From contig CM042696.1 of NCBI GenBank assembly GCA_023614405.1, positions 335,659,211 to 335,723,210 of the forward strand: DNA of 64,000 nt, read 5' to 3'. The notes beneath the pieces are model-generated. The model saw only the letters and a list, made by a program, of their open reading frames with translations. It did not search any database and was not told where the DNA came from. This DNA comes from Avena insularis. Taxonomy: Eukaryota > Streptophyta > Magnoliopsida > Poales > Poaceae. The position numbers were made by a program, and so were the translations under genes. This document shows positions 48,565-60,232 of the stretch, in pieces; the first letter of the stretch is position 1, and every line of letters begins with the position of its first letter.

Positions 48565-50139
48565 GCTGAACTCTGTCTCCCTGGATGATGTTTCTACTAC
48601 TACTACATAAAAATACACTTATGTGTGAGATGTGTTGATTAGCAAGGGTCATCAGCGTACGAGGGCCTCGACCGCACAAAAAAAGGTTTGCCACTCAATC
48701 AATTGTGCTCACATCTACCATTAAATGTGAGCATTTTACCAGCTCAACTGTCTCTATGCACTAATCGTCCATCCATCTAATCACTCGCTGTATAATTTAA
48801 AGTGTTCAATTCTACGTATCTGACAAATGATTCTTCAAACTGACAACCTAGAAAACTCCTCTAGAAAGAGAGAAAGAGAAATTACTTATGATGTTAATTG
48901 GGTATGTAGTATTACCTCTGTATGTAAATATAAATTAGCAGAAGTACTTAATCACTAGCGTGTACAGTAACTAATTTTGTGTGTTATTTTATAGTAAAAA
49001 TACTTCGGTACAAAAATGTAAAACTTTGACAGAAGAAAAGAAGTGGTTTCGTTTATGGAGTGTAGCGAATATCATTATTTATCATGACAACATTGCAAAT
49101 TTATAATATTGCCGTACTCCCTCAATAGGAAACTTAGATTTGTCTAGATTCACGAGTATATAGATTGAGTATATAGATCATATTCACGAGTATATAGACC
49201 TATTTTAGTGATGCATACGAATCTAGATAAATTCCAAGTCACTTATTTCCGAACTACTAGTAATAGTTTTATCACAAGTCTCCTAAGACAAGAGGTCAAT
49301 TGTCTTTGTGAGTGTCCACAAGAATGTAGTACATTTATTGAATTAAAAATTTGCACCTAGCCACCACAAATGAATCTAGCATCTCCCTCCTTGACACTTC
49401 TAATTACAAATTAGATGGTCACTAAGGTTTATACACATCAGGTCATTGCATATGGTTATTATGTTGGAATTCATTTCTTGTGCTATATATTCTTGGTGAT
49501 AAAGACATTATTTTTTGTCATGTAATGGAAACATTTTCCCTGATGGTGAAAACATTGTTTCGTTTTATGGAATGCTTTGTAAAATGGTAAAAAATAATTA
49601 TTAACAATAAAAATATTTTTAGATACTAAAAAAAGGTCACAACTCTTTTTTGGTCATTTCATGCATCATTGGAAATAATGGTAGTTTAATGTAACATTTA
49701 GAAAGTAGGGAAAAAACGACAAAACTTATCGTTGTTCATGGAGAGGTATATGTACATTGTCTGCTTGGACGTCATATATGAACAATGCAAAACCAAAATT
49801 GTGCATATCGACAGTCATGCAAAACCATCGATAGTACTACATCCATTGAAAAATACACGATATCTTGGTCAGCTAGAAACATGTTTGGGAGTACTTCTAA
49901 AATACCCGAGAGATGTTTAGTTCTAATAAGTCGACCAAGTATTGCACCAAAGTTCTAAATTATGCAGGATATTATTATGCTTTAATAAGGTGAGTTATTG
50001 GAGTGTACGTAATAAAATAGTCGTGCGAAGCATGCATTCACTCCTGAATACCATAAGTAAAAGTTTGAACTCGTGGAGCGCCAAAATGACATCGCGTCAG
50101 CTAGCCCGATTAATGGTCTGCTACTACAGTAACCTACAC
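48565..50139. other. AT-rich region with no gene seen
   Basis: Short ORFs only. It contains one degenerate Stowaway (49117-49253) and no other recognisable structure. Confidence 0.5.
49117..49253. mobile_element. Degenerate Stowaway MITE
   Basis: Left end CTCCCTCAATAGGAAACTTAGATTTGTCTAGATTC; right side GAATCTAGATAAATTCCAAGTCACTTATTTCCGAA is its rough complement. A short internal duplication (ACGAGTATATAGA) lies between. The right terminus is decayed. Confidence 0.5.
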
Positions 50140-50268
50140 ATCTACCCCTATAGTCTACTCTGGGGCACCCAGCGATTTCTTGCATAGGCGTCCGCGCCAG
50201 AGCCTTCGAAGGGAAGGTATCCCCTATGGCCTGTTGATTTGGGATGGACAGACAAGATTGCTAGATGG
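50140..50268 (+). repeat. Dispersed duplicate, copy 2 of 2
   Basis: Partner of 48434-48564. This copy abuts the 84-bp tandem repeats that begin at 50270. Confidence 0.75.
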
Positions 50269-50269
50269 C

Positions 50270-50500
50270 CAAAATCACGTGGTCCCCACTCCCTCACGCC
50301 CCTCCATTTCAAACACTGCGGAATTTCTGACGCCCTCCGTTTCAAACGATACCAAAATCACGTGGTCCCTACTCCCTCACGCCCCTCTATTTCAAACACT
50401 GCGAAACTTCTGGCACCCCTCCATTTCAAATGATACCAAAATCACGTTGTCCCCACTCCCTCGCGCCCTTCCATTTCAAACATTCTGAAATTTCTCGCGC
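50270..50500 (+). repeat. Tandem repeat, ~84-bp unit, 2.8 copies
   Basis: Units start at 50270, 50353 and 50437 with CAAAATCACGT(G/T)GTCC, followed by CACTCCCTC(A/G)CGCCC, CCATTTCAAACA(C/T)T and a second CGTTTCAAACGATAC-type half. Each unit therefore contains two TTTCAAA sub-repeats. It lies directly upstream of a GC-rich segment and could be promoter-associated. Confidence 0.85.
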
Positions 50501-50941
50501 CCGAAACCTCTCACAACACTTCTCCGCGGCTGGCTTTGCCCGCCGGAACTCGACACCATGCACTCCTCAGCCAACAGTATACCGGAGCTGCATCAGATGC
50601 GGTCTCATCCAAAGCATCATTGCCGCTTCACCGACGTCCACCGCACCCGACCTTGGTCACCGAGCCGTCGGTGTCCACCGCACATAATTTCCTTTTCCCA
50701 CTTTCCCCTCCATGGAGCCGAATCTGTCAACGATTGCCCAAGATCTGCATCAACACCGGCGACATCCTCCCCACCCATACCTTACCTGAACCGCCGTGCA
50801 GTGCACCGATTCAACCTCGTCCACTATGGTCAAGTCGGCATTGAGCGCCCAAGATCTACTTCCCCGATGCAAACAGCCGGCGCAACCGAAGCACCCTGGG
50901 TGATAAGGATGTCACTCGCGCCGATACAGATGATGTTATAA
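50501..50941 (+). other. GC-rich gene-5'-end-like segment; ORF 50558-50941 doubtful
   Basis: Composition changes sharply to GC-rich with CCGCC/CACCG words, as at the start of many grass genes, followed by AT-rich sequence with intron-like 'TTTGTTTTGTCAGCAG' (about 50983). A 127-codon ORF (50558-50941) exists but is histidine-, proline- and serine-rich, overlaps equally long ORFs in other frames, and matches no family I know. It could be a 5' leader or first exon of a degenerated gene. Confidence 0.25.
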
Positions 50942-51476
50942 ACCTATCCGACCATGGTAACCAAATCACCAACTCTTTTTTTGTTTTGTCAGCAGTACTG
51001 CAGGTTCAAGCCTGTCGCAGTGAACTGCATTTTTCTAATCGTTCTGTACACCCAGTCAAAGCGCACGCCTGTTCTTTGTGCTAGATACTATGGAGTAGGT
51101 CACTAGACATGTTGTTTGCATTCGCTGCTCTACAAATTTTGAAGTCATGCACATGTTCTTAGCTACTCCGAACAATAGTATTTGCCTGTTATCGTGTAGT
51201 TCTTACAAAATGTAAAATCAGTGGAAAATATTATTTTGGATTCCCTGCTCCATAGTTACTGAATTGATCAGGTTCGTCCTGAGATAAGTTCCTATTATTG
51301 TTTCCTCCTTGGCATCGTTATGTTGTCTGGTAGTACCCGTTTTAACTCTTCGTACTAATTCGATTATAATTTTGTTGTTGCCATCTGGTTCTTCAAAAGC
51401 TGCAGCACTAACTATTTTCTTTTTCTTGCATAGAGCCTAGAATGGAACAATGAACATGATGGTTTGCATAGCCTCT

Positions 51477-52200
51477 TCTACAGGTTCACAAGCGACGCCT
51501 TATCTGGTGCTGATTCATCTTAATCAATGGCATAAATGTCCTCTACTATGTAGTTCACTCGTGGTTTGTATTCTTGCTCTAGACGCTCTCTTATGATGAC
51601 ATTATAATTTCTATCTGGTTGATTCTTAGCTATGACAGTAACTACATGCCATTGTGTAGCTCACTGCAAATTCTGAGTCACCCAACGACTATGCATTCCA
51701 GGAGATGCCACTGCTTCCATATATATTTGCTGAAATGACCTTGCTTGTTTATATTTTCTGAAATTCTAAAAAACACTTTGTTTGATTGCTCATTTCATTC
51801 TAGGCACACTTGTCTAATACTTGTTTGTCCTGCTCTACAGGTTCACGAGCGATGCCATTATATCTTGCATCTGGTTCTGGGTCTGGTTCGTCCTAAGTCA
51901 TGACATAACTATCCTCTACAATATATAGTTCATTCGTGTTTTGTATTCCTGCTCTACAAGTTCTCGTATGATGCGGTTATAATTTCTATCTGGTTCATTC
52001 TTCGCTATGACAGTAACTACATGCCATTTTGTGTCTCAGCGTAAATTCCGAGTCACCCGACGTCTCTTGCATTTTAGGGTATAGAACTTCTTCCATATAT
52101 ATTTGTTGAAATGGCTTGGCTAGTTTATTTTTGCTAAAATTCTAAGCCACACACACACATTTTTTGATTGCTCATTTAATGCATGTTTGCTTGTCCTGTT
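51477..52200 (+). repeat. Direct tandem duplication, unit ~357 bp
   Basis: Copy 1 starts TCTACAGGTTCACAAGCGA at 51477 and copy 2 TCTACAGGTTCACGAGCGA at 51834. They share, in order, 'CTATGACAGTAACTACATGCCAT', 'GAGTCACCC(A/G)ACG', 'CTTCCATATATATTTG(C/T)TGAAATG' and 'TTGATTGCTCATTT'. Each copy begins with TCTACAG/GTTC, which resembles a splice acceptor, so a duplicated exon-intron segment of a decayed gene is possible. No conserved reading frame. Confidence 0.8.
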
Positions 52201-52771
52201 TGTTTGACGTGTTGGTCAATAATTGAACCATTAACCAGTTGTAAACTCCAAATCATAGCTCCTGTCATATTAGTCAAATGAGTAGTTTGTCTTGTTTGAT
52301 GTATTAACTTGTTATTACTTAGTTTCAGGGTGCAATTATTTCTATCGCCACCAAAGAGGGGGCTGCAAGATCATGTCTCCTCCAATGTAGCTGTCACACT
52401 CAAAGGAAGATGCAGGTGATCAATTGAGGACTCTTCTATCAACTTGATTGTCAACTGAAATACCAAGTTTTCTTTCCCTTGATTTGATAATATGTAATAA
52501 TTTTAAGAAGTTTACAGCTGATATAATATCTAGATAACTCGCGTAGGCCATGTATGCATTTAGTTAACACCGTCCACATATGCGGTAGTCGTTACGATAA
52601 CTACGCCAGGCAGGTCGACTAGGGAACAGTACCGTGCTTTGTTATTGGCCCGTCGTGTATTCGGCCGACGATAAACAGTAAAAAATGCTAGATTATATAA
52701 ACGTTTTATGATATTGGCATGGGCTTCAGAAAAGGTTGAAACTGTAAAAGGCCGTAAACGTAATGGGCTGA

Positions 52772-53743
52772 CCTACAAGTTGTAACTAGACGTAACAGTA
52801 ACAGGCCGTAATGGTAACAGGCCATAAGAGTAACAGGACATAACAGTAACATGCCTTAACAAAAAGCCCATCGCAGTAACAGGCAAGAAACCGTGAAATC
52901 CCGGAACAATAATAGGCCAAAATAGTAGCCGGTCGCAACAGTAAAGGGCCATAACAGTGAAAGGCCGGAATAGTGACAAGCCAGAATAGTAACGGCCCGA
53001 GAAATTTCCACGCGAGGGCAGTAACAGGCCGACACATTTACTAGACTAGAACAGTAAAGGGCCGCTTGTGGGCCTGAACAGGTAAAGCCCGGAATAGTGA
53101 AAGGCCAGGACAGTAATAGGCCTGAACAGTAACGGGCCATCTCAGACAAGGGCCTTCAGTAGGCCGCCCATAATGGGTTGCGATAAATAGTGATGGGCCG
53201 CCCGCAGGCCTTAAATGTATAGGAGCAACTTGGCGTAGGCTGTTGATGGGCCGTAGAGTGTTGGACCATCATGGGACTTCTTTAGGCCGAAATAGTATTG
53301 GGCCTGAAAGTTTGCGGGCCACTGCCGGCTGCAACTTTGGGCCCATTTCAAACAGTGCAGGACAAAATAGTAACGGGCTATCTTCTTATTGGGCTCCCCT
53401 AATGGGCTAGTCCAGTTAGAATTTAGCAGTCCTTGGTTGGGCCTGGCTTCTGCCACAGTTTCTATGGTCGTTAACGGCGGTAACTGGCCGCTAACGGCAG
53501 CTGCCACGTGGCAGTTTGTATGACGTCAGTAGTCAACACGGCTGGCGAACAGATCTACGATGGAACAAGTTTTCGTGGCTGAAGTTTGCGATCCGCCACG
53601 GTCAGGAAAAAAAACATGGTAGATTCTTTTGTGACGGGGCTTTTACCACGATGGCCATCCGTTGTAGAAGACTTTTTAGCCATGAAAAACAGGCCTTCAA
53701 CCACGAAAATCGTCTGTTGTAAAAGCTAAATTTTCTTGTAGTG
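52772..53743 (-). repeat. CACTA right terminus with dense short subterminal repeats
   Basis: From 52772 to about 53180 a motif close to ACAGTAACAGGCC recurs roughly every 20 bases (about 18 variants such as ACAGTAAAGGGCC and ATAGTGAAAGGCC), typical of CACTA subterminal transposase-binding arrays. The last ~200 bases contain paired words such as CCGTTGTAGAAGAC and CGTCTGTTGTAAAAG, and the end TTTTCTTGTAGTG closes the element at 53743. The long ORFs on the minus strand here arise from the repeats. Confidence 0.75.
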
Positions 53744-54453
53744 TGATGTGGATGACCAAGATGGGATTTTGCCCCTCCAACTAGAGAGATATTCTCTAGG
53801 CCCTCTCGTGTGATATGATTTGGAAAGCATGGCCATGCACGACTCGGTTAAATGTGAACCGAGGCAATCGACTAAGAGTTAGTCATATAAATCACTTATC
53901 TCGGATCGAGAAGAGAGTCAGAATATTTAAGGGATGATGATTATTCACCTATAGTTTGATAAGGTATATCGTGAAGCAAAAGGGACTCGGATGTTAGTCG
54001 CGTTGGAATTTATGTCATCATGACTCTTTGGTACTTGGGACTCAGCACGTTCTGCTAGGAGCCTATAGCGACTGATCGATTACGAGTAAGACTCAAATCA
54101 TGTCTGAGTCACCATGAGCCTATCGGGTCACACACTTAAGAGCAGGAGAAAGTATGGGATGGACCCGAACCAGAAATCTGTTTGGGTTGGACCCGAATCG
54201 AAAATGGACTGAGTCAGCGAATTGGACTCGAAGAGACTAATATAGGCCTTTTAGTGAATGGGCTACAAGTGAGTGTAGCCCACTTTAACTCCCTATATAT
54301 ACTAGGGTGTAGATGCCCAAGGGGCACAATTACATCATTCAGTGCGTTGGAAACCCTAGCTCCATTTCAGTCCAGCCGCCATACCGGACCTAGTAGCCCA
54401 CCACCTGAGCTCCTCCTCGTACGTGTGGATACTGGCATAGGTGATGTACGATC
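53744..54453 (+). mobile_element. Copia LTR, second portion, with promoter; cut by the Sirevirus
   Basis: Continues the LTR begun at 9175: GGGATTTTGCCCCTCC and GAGATATTCTCTAGGCCCTCTCG (53775-53810) correspond to positions about 500 bases into the related LTR at 62889. A TATA box, CCTATATATAC (about 54291-54301), and a GGAAACCCTAGC leader follow, giving an LTR promoter. The LTR end is not reached because the Sirevirus LTR starts at 54454; candidate 5-bp TSD CGATC at 54449-54453. Confidence 0.7.
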
Positions 54454-55797
54454 TGAAATGGATCATATGGGCACCTAGAGGGGGGGTGAATAGGTGCTAC
54501 TTCAAATTTTAATGCTTTTTCAATTTTAGGCTTGACACAAAAGGTAAATTCTCTAGATATCTGACTATGTATAATTTCCCTATATGCAAACCTAACTACT
54601 AGCGAGTAATGGCAAGTAAGATTGAGGAATGAGGAAACCATAGTGGAGCACGCGGAGACACAGGATTTGTTTTACCGCAGTTCCTTCCTTGTTAAGGGAA
54701 GTACATCTGCATTGGAGGGGTGGGCGCTACTAAGACCACCACGCCACAATAGGCCTCACCCTGTTCTCCAATGGATCTCCCCACCAAAGGCCTGATCCAC
54801 CTTTCCACTATTGGAACCCTTCGAGGCGGGAACCGGCGCCTTTACACAACTAGCGGGGCACAACTCCACAACCGAATTGGAGGCTCCCGTAATGACAACA
54901 AGCTGCCACAAGAACAATTGTTATCAATAACAAAACACAAGATCTAGATATTAACAAGAATACTAGATCGGGGATTCTCCAAGTGAATGGAGAGGAGTTG
55001 AAGCGCTTGATTCGGGATGACGATGAATGATGTCTCCTCCTTCAATTCCCCCAAAGATCAAAGCCTTCGGGTGGTTGGAGTGGGAGATCTTGAATGAGGG
55101 CTTTTGCAATAGGGCTGAACTTTTTCGAATGAATCAAGAGGTCTGACAGGAGGAGTGGATGGGGATATTATACCCCCTATCCAGACCGAGCCATTGGATC
55201 ATTCTGGGGCCAGATTATCCGGCCCAAGTGAGGCCCGGATTATCCGGCCTAGGGAAAACTCCGCCCAGACTTGGATTATCCGGGGGAAAATCCGCCCCTG
55301 AACAGAAGCTCGCGTCGGGCGGTCCTTGGCATCTTCTCCTGGGGCTGGATTATCCGGCCCGAGAGGAAGGCCAGATTATCCGGCTGGGGGAAAATCCGCC
55401 CCAGCCACGGATTGTCTAGGGGAAAATCTGCCCCAGCCACGGATTGTCTAGGGGAAAATCCGCCCCCAGACAGAAGCTCGCTCCGATGCTCCCTTGGCCA
55501 CTTTCCCTGGGGACCGGCTTATCCGGCCCCAAGAGAAAGCTAGATTATTCGGCTGGGGGGGGGGGGAATCCGCCCCAGCCACAGATTGTCCGGGGGGAAA
55601 TCCGCCCCCAGAAAGAAGCACGCACGCAGCCAACTCAGGCTAAGAGGATCAGGCCGGATTATCCGGCCCTTGATGGGGCGAATAATCCGGCTCCCCAACA
55701 ACAAGTTCTCTTCCCTGCATCACTTAGCACACACGTGAAACTCCATGATATTGTTATCTAACACGCAAAACATAAGAGATCATGAAATGTTCTTTCA
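54454..55797 (-). repeat. 3' LTR of the Sirevirus, 1344 bp
   Basis: On the plus strand it runs from TGAAATGGATCATATGGGCA (54454) to ...GTTCTTTCA (55797), next to the polypurine tract. The minus-strand start is therefore TGAAAGAACATTTCATG. The characteristic GGGGGGGTGAATAGGTG run at about 54480-54496 is common near the ends of such LTRs. 55190-55690 is packed with GGATTATCCGGCC-type palindromes and AAAATCCGCCCC words. Confidence 0.75.
55190..55690. repeat. Cluster of palindromic GGCCGGATTATCCGGCC motifs in the LTR
   Basis: Nine or so variants of the palindrome, at about 55203, 55231, 55272, 55348, 55372, 55517, 55541, 55655 and 55680, separated by 20-140 bases. The central ATTAT is nearly constant and the arms are (G)GCCGG / CCGGCC. 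The interspersed AAAATCCGCCCC and CCACGGATTGTC(T/C) words also repeat. Palindromic LTR repeats are a described trait of Sireviruses. Confidence 0.85.
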
Positions 55798-55813
55798 GTC
55801 TCCCCCTTTTTGG
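55798..55813 (-). other. Polypurine tract of the Sirevirus
   Basis: The minus strand reads CCAAAAAGGGGGAGAC directly before the 3' LTR. Two similar tracts lie further into the element at 56274-56287 (CCAAAGGGGGAGAA) and 58828-58840 (TATAGGGGGAGTG), a multiplication characteristic of Sireviruses. Confidence 0.8.
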
Positions 55814-56335
55814 TGTTAGATGACAATATTATGATTTGCAAGATAGCACAAATAACAACAACATTTAACGAATGAAAAAGACTTCCCCTTAATGTGTGCA
55901 TAATAAAATTTTGCATTTGAATACAAATGCACACAAGTAGGTAAAAGTCTATTTCATTGGAATATAAACAAAATAATCATACCACCGTGAGAGAGAGGTG
56001 TCCTCAATATAGTATAAGAATACCCAATGTGATAACCATTATGAACGCCCTCCTCGAGATAGATATCCAATATAGCCAATATGATAGATGAATCCATAAG
56101 AATAATCCACGAGATAAATCCAGAGCCACACATAAACATAGTCTCATACAAAGCAAACCACGAATAAGAGTTCAACACTAAATGGGCACAAGCGAGAAAA
56201 AAAAGACCGAAAAGATAAAGTGCAAATGCTTGCGCCTGACCCATGCAAATCCACGTAGTCCTAATAGAACTACTTCTCCCCCTTTGGCATCGAAACACCA
56301 AAAAGGAAAAAGAGTGATGCTAGCGCCCCAAGGGA

Positions 56336-57914
56336 TCACTCGTAGTCCTCATCATCTTCCCCATCATCTTCCTCATCCTCAAGCTCCTCGGTGTCTTCCT
56401 CCTCATCATCAGCTGGTGCAGCAGGCTCCCTCGCCCGGGAAGGAAACAGGTGACGCTCAAGCTCTCCATAGTTGAGCCCTGACGAAGAATTCCAGTGAGC
56501 ATAGTTAGTGGGAGCAGAAGGAGCTAGAGGATCGCCAGATGCCCTGGACAGATGGTGAAGAATGAGTTGCTGAGTCTGGGCCATCTTGTGGCGCTCCTTG
56601 TATGCCGCATACCGCCCCTTGTGAGTGTCCACCCCCATGCAAAGAATGTTCCGCTGGAACCAATTCAGCTACTAGCAATAGGAGGCACTGGGGGCTACAA
56701 GCACTAGCACAGGCATCCCTCATGAAGCCCTCAGAATCAGAAGATGGATGTGAGGTCTTCCTAACCTTGTTGTATATCTTCTTCGCCTTATGTTCAACAT
56801 CAATGTGAAACTCTCTAGTGGGAAGCAGGTGCTTGATCAGCATCATAATGTAAGGGGCATAAGGGATGGAGAGCCTATTGAACATGGCATCAGTCAACTC
56901 ATGATAGATAAAGTCCATCACATCCAGCTTGTAACCAACAGATTCATCTTCAGAGGAGGCCACTTCATGAGAAAAGGCAAGCAGCTGAACCAAGTGGCCA
57001 CGAATACTGTCATCGTTTCCTCCACTTGGTGTGATAGAGTCACGAAAGATGCCCACCAAGCTAGCATAAAGGGGTGAGAGACCAGCATAAGATCCCACAA
57101 TACCATTGTCAACCGTGCACGGAGAGAGAACAACATCTTTGTTGGGCTTGAGTTGAGTAATGATGCGATGGCCACTAGCACGGTCCCTGTTGCGGAAGGG
57201 ATACCCAAGCACCTCAGCAAAAGTCCGAAAATTAGTTTGCATGGGAATGTCATGAGTCATCCACTTCATGGTACGGTACTCATCGCCACAAATTACCGAA
57301 GTGGAGAAGAATTGCTTCACTACCTCAGAGTCATAGGAACACTGAAGAGCCATGAGATGGTGCATCCCCATCCTCTCAGTCACGTCCATAGCATCAACTA
57401 GTTGAGGATTTTCATTGGCCTCAGCAATAATCATGGGATGCATAGGACGAATCTTCAGCTGAGCATAAACATCTTCATAAATAGACTTTTGGTCAGCACA
57501 CCAAAAGCGGGAGTCACCAAGCTCAGTATCTTGCACAGATTCCGCAAACAGATCATGATCACAAATAGAAGAGTAAGTAACATCATCCATCTTCTTATAG
57601 TTAATCTTTGGTTCATTTCCCTTTTTCTTGGACACACCCTTCCTGCTCCTATCCCTCTTTGCTTGTTCAGCCATGCGGTTAGCTTCTTTGTTCCTCCTTC
57701 TCAGTTCAACCTCGTCCACGAGACCACCCTCACCGTCATCCCAGAAATAGAGGCCACGAGGACGGCGCTTGTAGGTCTTGGGAGCACTAGAACCACATGT
57801 GAAACGAATAAGATGGATAGCATGGGGATAAGCATACACACAGGTCCGGGAGAGAAAGTAGAAATAGTAGGCAAACAGTCCATAGTCCAAACATACATGA
57901 TGCAAAAAATCCAC
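56336..57914 (-). pseudogene. Additional Sirevirus ORF (envelope-like position), frameshifted
   Basis: A 469-codon ORF begins at 57914 and holds its natural frame to about 56690. Near the end the sense frame shifts to 56336-56638 ('CMGVDTHKGRYAAYKERHK'), which ends in a strongly acidic tail (EEEDTEELEDEEDDGEDDEDYE-like, about 56340-56400). The N-terminal ~35 residues are hydrophobic and aromatic; a basic stretch with RRRNKEANRM and KKKGNEP follows (about 57640-57710); the central part resembles the uncharacterised 'plant transposon protein' found after RNase H in some cereal retroelements. No cleavage site or fusion segment was recognised, so 'envelope-like' refers to position only. The function in the family is unknown. 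Confidence 0.55.
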
Positions 57915-57929
57915 CGAAATCTAAAGCAG

Positions 57930-58897
57930 ATTTGACTCTGTCAGGCCAGATTATCCGGCCTGGCCAGGGGCAGATAATTCGGCCCTCGCAAAAATTCTCA
58001 GATTCGCCTAGATTGAATGCAAAAAACATAAATCAGACTTAGGAACTGCAAGACTACAATCTCTACACAAATTACAACCTTCTAGACCATGTTCCACTGA
58101 CAAGTGACACATCAACTAAAAAGATGGGGATAGAGGGAGTTACCCTCACTCATTGAAGGAAGAACATGGAGGAGAAGGTACCCGGAGGCATGGGGAAGAA
58201 GATCCAGGGAGGCCCGGAGAATCCGGTGGCCAGGAAGGCTCCAAGGAGGGTGGGGGGCGAGCGGCGGCTGGGGGGAGGAAGAGGGGTTGGGGGAGAAGAA
58301 CCGCTCTTTGTGAGCCCTTCCCCCCGATGCCCAGCCCTTAACAGACTGAGTCCGCTAGGGCCGGATTATCCAGCCTGAAATCTGAATTCCTGTTATACAC
58401 AGGTTCAGGCCCGCGCGTCCCCAAACAAAAACCCCCACAAGTGTGAACAATGGACTTGTGTGCTAGAAGAGATGGCTTAGGTATAGAGAGAGTCTTGGGA
58501 TTAGACAACCAAACTGTGATGGTACTACACACTGAAGATTGCAAGAATCAAATCAACAAAAAGCCAAAATTGAGTGTGAATTCCATAAGAACAAGAGATG
58601 AGCAATAACAACCAAAAAGATCCACATAGAACTAACTCTTCTCATGGAAGAGGGAGGTGGTCGAGGCCACCTTGTTGGAGTGCATGGTATGACACCGCGA
58701 AGATATATCTTGGGTTCATGACCAATACTTATCAATAAGCTCACATATCACAAAATGATATTAAGAGAAATGATTTTACTTGCTTTCGGTGTTATGGGGG
58801 GAGGGTTAGCCCAATTAATTAGGACCACACTCCCCCTATATCCATGCCCACACCTAGACCAAATAAGGATGAGATATAAGAGTGAGTGAATGGGTAA
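57930..58897 (-). other. Sirevirus spacer between RNase H and the additional ORF
   Basis: Noncoding, with three more palindrome variants (about 57944, 57970, 58361) and a polypurine-like copy at 58828-58840. A G-rich tract, GGAGGGTGGGGGGCGAGCGG, lies near 58244. The ORFs at 58153-58378 on the plus strand arise from this tract. Confidence 0.6.
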
Positions 58898-60232
58898 TCA
58901 AGACAAGCTCCTTGAATCAACGATATTTAGCTCATTCCTCAATAAACAAAACCTTGCTTCATAAAGTGGCTTCATGAAAATATCAGCAAGTTGGTTCTTC
59001 ATGCTCACAAAATATAGATCAATATCACCTTGAGCTACATGGTCCCGAATAAAATGATTCTGAATCTCAATATGCTTTATCCTTGTGTGTTGCACCGGAT
59101 TGTATGCAATTTTGATTGCACCTTCATTATCACAGAAAAGAGGCACTTTGTCACAATTGACACTGTATTCCTTTAAAGTTTGCCTCATCCATAATAATTG
59201 TGTACATGCACTAGCAGCAGCCACATATTCGGCCTCGGTGGTGGAGAGAGATATACAATTCTTCTTTTTAGAAGACCAACATACCAATGACCTTCCCAAG
59301 AAATGACAAGCTCCAAAAGTTGATTTCCTACCATCCTTATCACCAGCCCAATCTGAATCAGTGTAGCCACATAGAGAAAATAGGAGCCCTTGGGATACCA
59401 TAGACCAAAATTAGGGGAATGAACCAAATATCGGAAGATCCTCTTGACCGCCACTAAGTGGCTTTCTTTAGGAGCTGCTTGATACCTTGCACACACACCT
59501 ACTCAACACAATATCGGGTCTAGTTGCACAGAGGTAAAGAAGAGAGCCAATCATGGACCGGTATACCTTTTGGTCTACATCTTTACCGTGGGGATTGAGT
59601 TCAAGGTGACATTTAGTTTGCATCGGTGTGGCGACGCCATTAAGATCCGTCATCTTGAATCTCTTGAGCATGTCTTGGATGTATTTTGCTTGATTTATGA
59701 AGGTTCCTTCTCTAAGTTGTTTGATGTCAAATCCAAGAAAGAACCGTAACTCCCCCATCATAGACATCTTAAACCTGTCAGTCATAAGCTTTGAAAATTC
59801 ATCATTAAAAGCTTTATTAGTAGAGCCAAATATAATGTCATCTACATATAGTTGGCATACAAAGAGTTCCCCCTTAACCTTCTTAGTAAAAAGAGTGGGA
59901 TCGATTTGCCCAACTTCGAAGCCATGGTCTAGCAAAAGCTCTTTAAGGTGCTGATACCACACACTTGGGGCTTATTTAAGGCCATAGAGTTCCTTATCAA
60001 GTTTGTAGACATGGTTCGGAAAGTTAGGATCCTCAAATACCGAGGGTTGCTTTACATATACCAACTCATGTAGAGGACCATTAAGAAAAGCACTATTAAC
60101 ATCCATTTGCTGTAATTTAAAATTATTATGAGCAGCATAAGCAAGAAGGATACGGATGGACTCAAGACGAGCCACTAGAGCAGAAGTCTCGCCAAAGTCA
60201 ATGCCCTCAACTTGGGAATAGCCTTGTGCCAC
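58898..60232 (-). pseudogene. pol: Sirevirus reverse transcriptase and RNase H, broken
   Basis: RT starts around 60232 with '[25 protein letters not shown]' split below: residues [15 protein letters not shown] and [12 protein letters not shown] are typical copia RT blocks. A stop (TAA) at 59972-59974 lies right after KELYGLK, where copia RTs normally continue. The catalytic LYVDDIIFGST is at about 59828-59860. Frameshifts follow near 59500 (after RPDIVLS) and 59400. RNase H (58898-59401) has the usual CGYTDSDWAGD, STTEAEYVAAA and NPVQHTRIKHIEI blocks, ending in stop TGA-side at 58898. The element cannot make an intact RT-RNase H. Confidence 0.9.

Larger units (their letters stand above)
9653..53743 (+). 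mobile_element. Giant CACTA insertion (~44 kb including nested elements)
   Basis: Left end CACTACAAGAAAAG at 9653; right end TTTTCTTGTAGTG ending at 53743, the exact inverted partner over 13 bases (CACTACAAGAAAA). A 3-bp TSD, TGA, flanks both sides (9650-9652 and 53744-53746), as CACTA elements produce. The flanks are two halves of one copia LTR in the same orientation, which independently supports a single insertion. Subtracting the nested Gypsy element leaves about 30 kb, well above usual CACTA sizes. No TNP1/TNP2-like transposase was recognised, so it appears non-autonomous or decayed. It carries an F-box/zinc-finger gene, a DUF295-like pseudogene, satellite-like arrays, a B3 gene and a coiled-coil gene model. 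The two subterminal repeat types differ, so a composite origin remains possible. Confidence 0.65.

Noticed and set aside
52773..53149. Overlapping minus-strand ORFs of 68-97 codons
   Set aside because: They come from the ACAGTAACAGGCC-type subterminal repeats in three frames and have only repeated hydrophobic peptides.
56790..57935. Plus-strand ORFs opposite the additional Sirevirus ORF
   Set aside because: Shadow frames of the longer minus-strand reading frame.
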